DNA of 5,850 bases, from the NCBI GenBank assembly GCA_902796045.1, contig CADBNQ010000010.1, forward strand, positions 1 through 5,850, given 5' to 3'. Positions 1 through 4,135 of the stretch are shown here, piece by piece. The notes below the pieces were generated by a model. The model was not told the DNA's origin and made no database searches. It was given only the letters and a program-made list of their open reading frames with translations. Position 1 is the stretch's first letter. The number at the start of each line of letters is the position of its first letter. A program made the translations under genes and the position numbers. The stretch is from an uncultured Lachnospiraceae bacterium. GTDB taxonomy: Bacteria; Bacillota; Clostridia; Lachnospirales; Lachnospiraceae.

Positions 1-310
1 CAGCAGTGTAATAGTATACCCTGGTATGGTGCTCCCTCTCATATCTGCGGATGGCCTGTTTCGCCTCGAAAAGTCTTGGCCTCCCGGGAACTCCGATGGC
101 TTTCAACGCCGGGGATACGGCAAGGCAGATGGTCTTATCCGAACGGGAAGGGTCAGCGACCAGAAGGTTGGCCTTTAAAGGATCCAGACCCATGGCAACG
201 CACTCCACAGAGGCATAGAAGCTTTTCATATCTACTGCTATAAAGGCAGGGGAAGCGTTCGAGGCAAATAGTGCAGAGTCCTTTGTCGTTTTATCTTTGG
301 TCATATCCAT
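1..310 (-). CDS. Y-family translesion DNA polymerase, UvrX/YqjW-like (5' part only)
   Basis: The first 103 residues of a Y-family (UmuC/DinB superfamily) polymerase; the rest lies beyond the left edge. Members copy across damaged DNA with low fidelity. After a poorly conserved leader of about 20 residues comes the family's opening motif, FIAVDMKSFYASVE. D27 is the expected first metal-binding aspartate and Y32 is at the steric-gate position. Next come KTICLAVSPALK and the GVPGRPRLFEAK stretch, typical of the Firmicutes UvrX/YqjW branch rather than classical DinB. The start at 310 follows an AAGGAG sequence by 4 nt; a second in-frame ATG at 304 has 10 nt spacing and could be the true start. 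It has its own promoter and a LexA box, so SOS control is likely. It runs in the same direction as the hydrogenase operon but is separated from it by a terminator. The C-terminal domains and the second catalytic carboxylates cannot be checked here. Confidence 0.93.
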   Translation of the reverse strand, partial: MDMTKDKTTKDSALFASNASPAFIAVDMKSFYASVECVAMGLDPLKANLLVADPSRSDKTICLAVSPALKAIGVPGRPRLFEAKQAIRRYEREHHTRVYYYTA

Positions 311-322
311 CCTTCTCCTTAT

Positions 323-336
323 CGAACACATGTTCT
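323..336 (-). promoter_or_regulatory. LexA (SOS) operator
   Basis: The plus strand reads CGAACACATGTTCT, with dyad arms GAAC and GTTC separated by 4 nt. It matches the Bacillus subtilis LexA consensus (CGAACRNRYGTTYC) at all but the last position. It lies between the predicted transcription start and the ribosome binding site of the polymerase gene, where bound LexA would block initiation or early elongation. A site of this quality in front of a translesion polymerase is a textbook SOS arrangement. Confidence 0.88.
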
Positions 337-349
337 ATGGTGTGATATG

Positions 350-378
350 ATTGTAATCGATTATCAGGCCGATGTCAA
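350..378 (-). promoter_or_regulatory. Sigma-A promoter of the Y-family polymerase gene
   Basis: On the minus strand the -35 is TTGACA (378-373, exact consensus) and the -10 is TACAAT (355-350, 5 of 6), with an ideal 17-bp spacer. Transcription should start near 343, a few bases before the LexA box. This strong promoter lies just beyond the hydrogenase terminator, so the polymerase is a separate transcription unit. Confidence 0.85.
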
Positions 379-390
379 CAGGGAAATAAG

Positions 391-446
391 TCAAAAAATG
401 CAAAAAACAGGCTCCCCGGGCATATTGACATGCAGGGAACCTGTTT
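391..446 (-). terminator. Rho-independent terminator of the cooS-hydA operon
   Basis: On the minus strand, AAACAGG (446-440) pairs with CCTGTTT (411-405). After one mismatch the stem continues with TCCC/GGGA, and an inner GCAT/ATGC pair can form near the loop. A T-rich tail follows (two runs of six T around GCA, about 406-391). The hairpin begins about 20 nt after the hydrogenase stop codon. The T-tract occurs on the minus-strand side only, so it terminates leftward transcription. Confidence 0.85.
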
Positions 447-466
447 GTTAATCATTCGATGTTTTG

Positions 467-1813
467 TTATCTTTTATGATAGGTCGTATGCAGAAGAAGT
501 TCCGAAAGAGGGCTGAGAGGTTCTTTTAAGAACTCTGTATAAATCTGGGTGATCTCCGGATTGTCCATGGAGTTGCGGTATGTTGACCTCTCATCTTTGG
601 AATACAATGCGTTGATCCGGTTCTGTCTGACATAATCCGGTACCGGGGTTACATTGCAGTTCGGCTGGCCGGCACCGCTGATGCATCCGCCCGGACAGGT
701 CATCACTTCTACGAAATGATATCCGCTCATATCCCCGTTCAGGAAGCGGTCTGCTTCTGCTGTCCCATATATAATACAGGCTTTCAGCTTGTGACCGGCG
801 ATCTCCACCTCTGCCACCTTCCGGCTGCTTAAGCCCCTGACAGGCTCCAGCTTAAAGAAGCCTTCGGGAGGATCCTTCTTCTCCAGAACCTTATAAACTG
901 TTCTCAGAGCTGCTTCCATGACACCGCCGGTATTGCCGAAGATCATGCCGCCTCCGGTGCCTTCTCCGAGGATATCATCAAACTTTGAAGGGGTGATATG
1001 ATCAATATCAAGACCTTCTTCTTTGCACCATTGCACCAGCTCTTTTGTGGTTACGACATAGTCGTTATCCTGAAGCTGATCCAGTCCCAGAAGCTTTCCG
1101 GAATCGCATAATTCTTCTCTGCTGATCTCGAACTTCTTCGCCGTACATGGGGTGACCGCCACAGAGACGATCTTCTCCGGATCCAGGTGCATCTTATGGG
1201 CATAGTATGTCTTGATGAGCGCGCCCTGCATGCCGATCGGGCTTTTGGCAGAGGAGATATGGGCAAGCTTATCAGGATGCCATGTCTCAAAATACTTCAC
1301 CCAGGCGGGGCAGCAGCTTGTAAACTGAGGAAGAGGGGCAGAGCCGGACAGTATTCGCTTTAAAAGCTCCGATCCTTCTTCCATGATGGTGAGATCCGCG
1401 GCAAATGTCACATCCAGAACATAGTCTGCGCCCAGAGCCCTGAGGGCACCAACCATCTCATCCTGGGCAAAGGTTCCGGGCTCTTTTCCAAAACCATCCG
1501 CAAAGCCGACCCGGACAGAGGGCGATGTGGAAAAGATCACAATCTTTTCCGGATCCCTGATCAGTTCTTTTACAATCTTATAATGAGGACGGCCTGTGAT
1601 GGCTTCCTCGGGACAGGCAGCAGTACATTGACCGCAGCCGATACATTTGTATTCTTCTCCCGGCTGAAAATGATATCTGGCACCTACTCCGATTTCTTCC
1701 TGACAGACGCTGAAACAGTGTCCGCATTCTGAACAGAGATCATTGTTCTTAACAATCGCCACATTATCCGGGCTGAAGGGGATCACAAGAGGTTTTATCT
1801 GGTTCATTAACAT
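467..1813 (-). CDS. hydA: [FeFe]-hydrogenase, M2 type (two N-terminal [4Fe-4S] clusters plus H-domain)
   Basis: Catalyses reversible proton reduction to H2 at the H-cluster; expected to be cytoplasmic, with no signal peptide. Numbered from the start at 1813 (448 aa), an N-terminal two-cluster ferredoxin-like domain holds C27/C30/C33/C37 and C57/C60/C63/C67. The H-domain follows with all three signatures: TSCCPAW (165-171), TPCTAKKFE (221-229) and EVMTCPGGC (369-377). H-cluster ligands are C168, C223, C373 and C377. The proton-path residues known from clostridial CpI also appear kept: the cysteine C167, glutamates E146 and E149 in IMEEGSE, and a serine in SSAKSP. The methionine usual before PC in the second signature is threonine. 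A longer reading frame starts at 1849 but would overlap cooS; the strong AAAGGAGGT placed 7 nt before 1813 fixes the start. The gene lies 19 bp after cooS in an apparent operon and ends at a terminator. No HydE/F/G maturases are in the window. Confidence 0.96.
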   Translation of the reverse strand: MLMNQIKPLVIPFSPDNVAIVKNNDLCSECGHCFSVCQEEIGVGARYHFQPGEEYKCIGCGQCTAACPEEAITGRPHYKIVKELIRDPEKIVIFSTSPSVRVGFADGFGKEPGTFAQDEMVGALRALGADYVLDVTFAADLTIMEEGSELLKRILSGSAPLPQFTSCCPAWVKYFETWHPDKLAHISSAKSPIGMQGALIKTYYAHKMHLDPEKIVSVAVTPCTAKKFEISREELCDSGKLLGLDQLQDNDYVVTTKELVQWCKEEGLDIDHITPSKFDDILGEGTGGGMIFGNTGGVMEAALRTVYKVLEKKDPPEGFFKLEPVRGLSSRKVAEVEIAGHKLKACIIYGTAEADRFLNGDMSGYHFVEVMTCPGGCISGAGQPNCNVTPVPDYVRQNRINALYSKDERSTYRNSMDNPEITQIYTEFLKEPLSPLSELLLHTTYHKR

Positions 1814-1820
1814 GGTGAGA

Positions 1821-1827
1821 ACCTCCT
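1821..1827 (-). promoter_or_regulatory. Ribosome binding site that sets the hydrogenase start
   Basis: The minus strand reads AGGAGGT, near-perfect anti-16S, with a 7-nt spacer to the ATG at 1813. It lies in the 19-nt gap after the cooS stop codon (TAG at 1835-1833). It shows that the in-frame ATG at 1849, inside cooS, is not the likely start. Confidence 0.88.
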
Positions 1828-1832
1828 TTTTC

Positions 1833-3779
1833 CTAAAATGGCAATCCAAGAGCCTTGCGTTTATCTCTGATCAGTTTCTCCATGGTGTCCGCTGTAGAAT
1901 CAATCTCTGTATCTATGATCAGCTGTCCGCCGGTCATTTTCTTTAATCCTTCTGTCAGAACACTTACTGCTGTCGGACTTCCTGTTACAAAGGGCGCAAG
2001 CGCCAGATGAAGAGGGAATCCCAGCGCAAGTGCATAGGCACCGTCAGCCAGAGCCTGTTCTTCCAGCCACTGTGGCGCACTGATCACAACCGGAAGCTGG
2101 GGAAGGTCAACACCCATGGTCTCAGCCAGGGCACAGGCAGCCATCTCAATCCGTCCTATGGCAAGGCAGGGACCGAAGTTCAATACCGGAGGCACACCGA
2201 GATCATTACAGACTTCTTTAAGTCCGGGCCCTGCAAGCTCAATGGCGTCCATGGTCATCAGGCCGCAGTTTTCAAGGCCTCCGCAGGTACAGCCTGCGGA
2301 CAGGATCAGGATATCCTTTTTGATCAGCTCCTTCGCAAGCTCTACTGTGAATACATCATGGCCTTTTGCCCGAAGGTTGGAACAGCCCACGATGGCAACG
2401 ACACCAAGAATCTTTCCAGAGGCGATCACGTCGATGAGGGGCTGCAGACTTCCGCCAAGAGCTGAGACAAGTGTCTGCTCTGACAGGCCGGTGATGGATT
2501 TCTGATATCCATGGCAGCCCATGGGATTCTCACGGCATGCGTCGAGAGCAGGCATAGTCCCGGTAAGCTTTTCTTTTCTGTTCTTATATCCGACCAGGGC
2601 TGCCGCAATGATCTCACCTGTGATCATCTCTTTGTCCTCATCTGTGTAAGGAAGGAGTCTGGCGTTCACCTTCTTGGCCACATCATCCATACAGATCATG
2701 GGGATATCCAGCTCTTCACAGATTGGTTCGATGCCTGGTATGGTGCAGTTGAATTCGGAAAGTACAAGATCAATACAGCCGGTAAGAAGCACTGCTTCAC
2801 TGGTGTAATTATTCCCTGCATGCCCTGAGAAGATATTTTTGTAATGAGCGGACCGAGCCTGATAGTCCTGGCCCACACAGGTGCATCCTACGATCCGGAT
2901 GCCTTTAGCGCCCATCAGCTTGGCGGAACGCTGAATACTTTCCTTCTCCAGGGTTTCCTGAAGATGATGGAACATAGCCTGCTGGTGTCCTGTGATCATG
3001 ATATTGACATATTCTGGATCGATGACGCCAAGTCCGACAGGATCCATGGTGATCTGCGGCGGTCCCATGATGATATCATTCATCAGGTTGGTAAGGATCA
3101 GACCATAGGTGCCGGTAGAGATGCCAAGTCTCAGGCAATGCATCAGCATGTTTACCGGATCAGAGTTGAGGTTGGTGGAAGTTTTGACTATGGCGTTAAA
3201 TATCTCATCCTTTGCTCCGCCGGGCATGATACCCAGAGTCTTCCATACATCCAGCCTCTGCGGGTAGGCAATCTTTTCAATCAGCTCCATCTTCTCATCA
3301 ATCGGACGTCTCAGATCCTCAAGGACAGCATCTGCGATCATCACTGCTGTCTCAGCACAGACATAGGGACATTCCGGGTTACAGTTTCCCTTGCAGTTGA
3401 TGCCAAGAATCTTTGCCAGCCTGGATACGGCTCCCTTGTTCCGGATCTTTTCTCCCCGGTCCACATACCCCTGGGCGACTTCTTTTAATCTTCGGGCAGT
3501 GTTCTCTACCACATGAGTGTAGCAGCCTGAGCCGGCGGCAACAGACCGCAGGAAATTACGACAGGCGATGGTATCAGCATCTGCGCCGCACACACCCTTC
3601 GGCTTGGCTGGTGATATACGGCATGGTCCGTTGGAGCACAGGCGGCAGCAGACACCACTCAGTCCGTATCCGCACTTATTGGCCTGATTCACCATACGAT
3701 GATGCGAAGTATCATAAGGCGCTTTCTCGAGAAACTCCTCGAGCGGTTTATCCGCGCTGCTGCAAATTAAATCAGACAT
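1833..3779 (-). CDS. cooS: Anaerobic Ni-type carbon monoxide dehydrogenase catalytic subunit, atypical
   Basis: A full-length (648 aa) CooS-family protein; characterised members oxidise CO to CO2 at a Ni-Fe-S C-cluster and pass electrons through B- and D-clusters of a homodimer. Against CODH-II of Carboxydothermus (recalled), D-cluster cysteines are C36 and C44, B-cluster cysteines C45, C48, C53 and C64, and all six C-cluster ligands are present: H265, C301, C345, C466, C497, C538. The C-terminal part (EKA-like helix, TGG, LGLP ending) aligns well. Three things are odd. The catalytic lysine (K563 in CODH-II) is Q575. The four tunnel histidines (93/96/99/102) are Y87, V90, N93 and R96. A short insertion carries C129, C133, C137 and C141. 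The start at 3779 has GGAG 7 nt upstream. It is first in an operon with the hydrogenase; no CooC, CooF or acetyl-CoA synthase gene is visible. Family membership is firm; CO oxidation activity is uncertain. Hybrid-cluster protein is excluded by the D/B-cluster motif and length. Confidence 0.95.
   Translation of the reverse strand: MSDLICSSADKPLEEFLEKAPYDTSHHRMVNQANKCGYGLSGVCCRLCSNGPCRISPAKPKGVCGADADTIACRNFLRSVAAGSGCYTHVVENTARRLKEVAQGYVDRGEKIRNKGAVSRLAKILGINCKGNCNPECPYVCAETAVMIADAVLEDLRRPIDEKMELIEKIAYPQRLDVWKTLGIMPGGAKDEIFNAIVKTSTNLNSDPVNMLMHCLRLGISTGTYGLILTNLMNDIIMGPPQITMDPVGLGVIDPEYVNIMITGHQQAMFHHLQETLEKESIQRSAKLMGAKGIRIVGCTCVGQDYQARSAHYKNIFSGHAGNNYTSEAVLLTGCIDLVLSEFNCTIPGIEPICEELDIPMICMDDVAKKVNARLLPYTDEDKEMITGEIIAAALVGYKNRKEKLTGTMPALDACRENPMGCHGYQKSITGLSEQTLVSALGGSLQPLIDVIASGKILGVVAIVGCSNLRAKGHDVFTVELAKELIKKDILILSAGCTCGGLENCGLMTMDAIELAGPGLKEVCNDLGVPPVLNFGPCLAIGRIEMAACALAETMGVDLPQLPVVISAPQWLEEQALADGAYALALGFPLHLALAPFVTGSPTAVSVLTEGLKKMTGGQLIIDTEIDSTADTMEKLIRDKRKALGLPF
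3357..3395 (-). other. Extra four-cysteine motif inside CooS
   Basis: Encodes residues 129-141 of the CODH, with cysteines at 129, 133, 137 and 141 (CX3CX3CX3C). It sits in a segment about 7 residues longer than the corresponding part of CODH-II, which has no cysteine there. The regular spacing suggests an additional Fe-S cluster or metal site. That is inference: the spacing differs from the classic CX2CX2CX3C ferredoxin motif. Confidence 0.6.
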
Positions 3780-3786
3780 AGTATTT

Positions 3787-3790
3787 CTCC
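3787..3790 (-). promoter_or_regulatory. Ribosome binding site of cooS
   Basis: The minus strand reads AAAAAAGGAG followed by a 7-nt spacer and ATG at 3779. The A-rich lead and good spacing support this start, and no competing in-frame start has a comparable site. Confidence 0.8.
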
Positions 3791-3861
3791 TTTTTTAATC
3801 ATTTCCAGGTATTGAATCTCGTTTGATCACAATAGCCGGGTGACGATAATCAGCTGACTTT

Positions 3862-3890
3862 ATTATAGCCCGTAAAGGATTTTGGCACAT
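3862..3890 (-). promoter_or_regulatory. Candidate promoter of the cooS-hydA operon
   Basis: A perfect TATAAT -10 lies on the minus strand at 3867-3862. No good -35 is found at 16-18 bp: the best sequences near 3884-3890 (ATGTGC/TGTGCC) match poorly and no TG extension is present. A consensus -10 with a weak -35, and an inverted repeat just upstream, is the pattern of an activator-dependent promoter. Transcription would begin near 3855, leaving a leader of about 75 nt. Confidence 0.55.
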
Positions 3891-3892
3891 GG

Positions 3893-3917
3893 AATATATG
3901 GTAAGATTACATATATT
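3893..3917. repeat. Inverted repeat upstream of the cooS promoter, possible operator
   Basis: AATATATG (3893-3900) and CATATATT (3910-3917) are perfect 8-bp inverted arms around a 9-nt spacer. Within it, GTAA-GA-TTAC (3901-3910) forms a second dyad offset by half a base. It is centred about 50 nt upstream of the predicted cooS transcription start, a usual position for an activator. It is AT-rich, so chance is possible, and I cannot name the regulator. Confidence 0.45.
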
Positions 3918-3965
3918 AAATGAACCTGATCAAAATGAAACCGGCGGTGTATTCGATTGAATTTC

Positions 3966-3994
3966 TTGTGGCTGATGGATGTCTATGATATAAT
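3966..3994 (+). promoter_or_regulatory. Promoter of the amidase gene (extended -10)
   Basis: TATAAT at 3989-3994 is preceded by TGA, giving an extended -10. TTGTGG at 3966-3971 lies 17 bp upstream and matches the first three bases of the -35 consensus. Start would be near 4001, leaving a leader of nearly 60 nt. It points away from the cooS promoter, so 3780-4057 is a divergent regulatory region with no gene of its own. Confidence 0.7.
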
Positions 3995-4044
3995 CACATC
4001 AGGCGACAAAAGAAAAATCTGATTGCGGATAATCAATAATGTGT

Positions 4045-4050
4045 GGAGGT
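4045..4050 (+). promoter_or_regulatory. Ribosome binding site of the amidase gene
   Basis: GGAGGT is followed by a 7-nt spacer and the ATG at 4058. An in-frame TAG stands immediately before that ATG, so translation cannot start further upstream in this frame. Confidence 0.85.
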
Positions 4051-4057
4051 GCGATAG

Positions 4058-4135
4058 ATGAAGAAAGCATTATCAATCTGTCTGATTCTTGCCATGCTGG
4101 CATGCATGGCCTTTCCGGGCAGTACGGCACAGGCC
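4058..4135 (+). other. Sec signal peptide of the amidase
   Basis: Residues 1-26: two lysines after Met, a hydrophobic stretch from about residue 4 to 20, then G-S-T-A-Q-A with predicted signal peptidase I cleavage after A26. A cysteine at 16 follows M-L-A, a weak lipobox lookalike, but a cut there would fall inside the hydrophobic core, so a released or wall-associated protein is favoured over a lipoprotein. Confidence 0.75.

Noticed and set aside
425..430. TTGACA on the plus strand as a rightward -35
   Set aside because: No -10 lies 16-18 bp downstream, it sits in the loop of the operon terminator, and no plus-strand gene follows.
1814..1849. Upstream ATG at 1849 as the hydrogenase start (460 aa)
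   Set aside because: It would overlap the end of cooS and lacks a good ribosome binding site, and the AGGAGGT site lies inside this extension, correctly spaced for 1813.
2007..2465. Plus-strand open frames of about 130-150 codons
   Set aside because: Antisense to conserved cooS sequence and overlapping each other in different frames; products resemble no family.
2844..3488. Long open frame (214 codons) on the plus strand
   Set aside because: It is wholly antisense to cooS, whose protein aligns end to end with a known family; the plus-strand translation has no recognisable motif and no ribosome binding site stands out.
1833..3779. Hybrid-cluster protein or acetyl-CoA synthase-linked CODH as alternative identity
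   Set aside because: The D/B-cluster cysteine pattern and 648-aa length fit CooS rather than hybrid-cluster protein, and no acetyl-CoA synthase or corrinoid protein gene is adjacent in this window.
3822..3849. Fnr/CRP- or CooA-like half sites in the cooS leader (TGATCA, TGA-N6-TCA)
   Set aside because: Matches are partial and downstream of the predicted transcription start; too weak to call as operators.
4020..4035. Short inverted repeat TGATT/AATCA before the amidase ribosome binding site
   Set aside because: Five-base arms in AT-rich sequence are expected by chance, and there is no T-tract or conserved leader structure.
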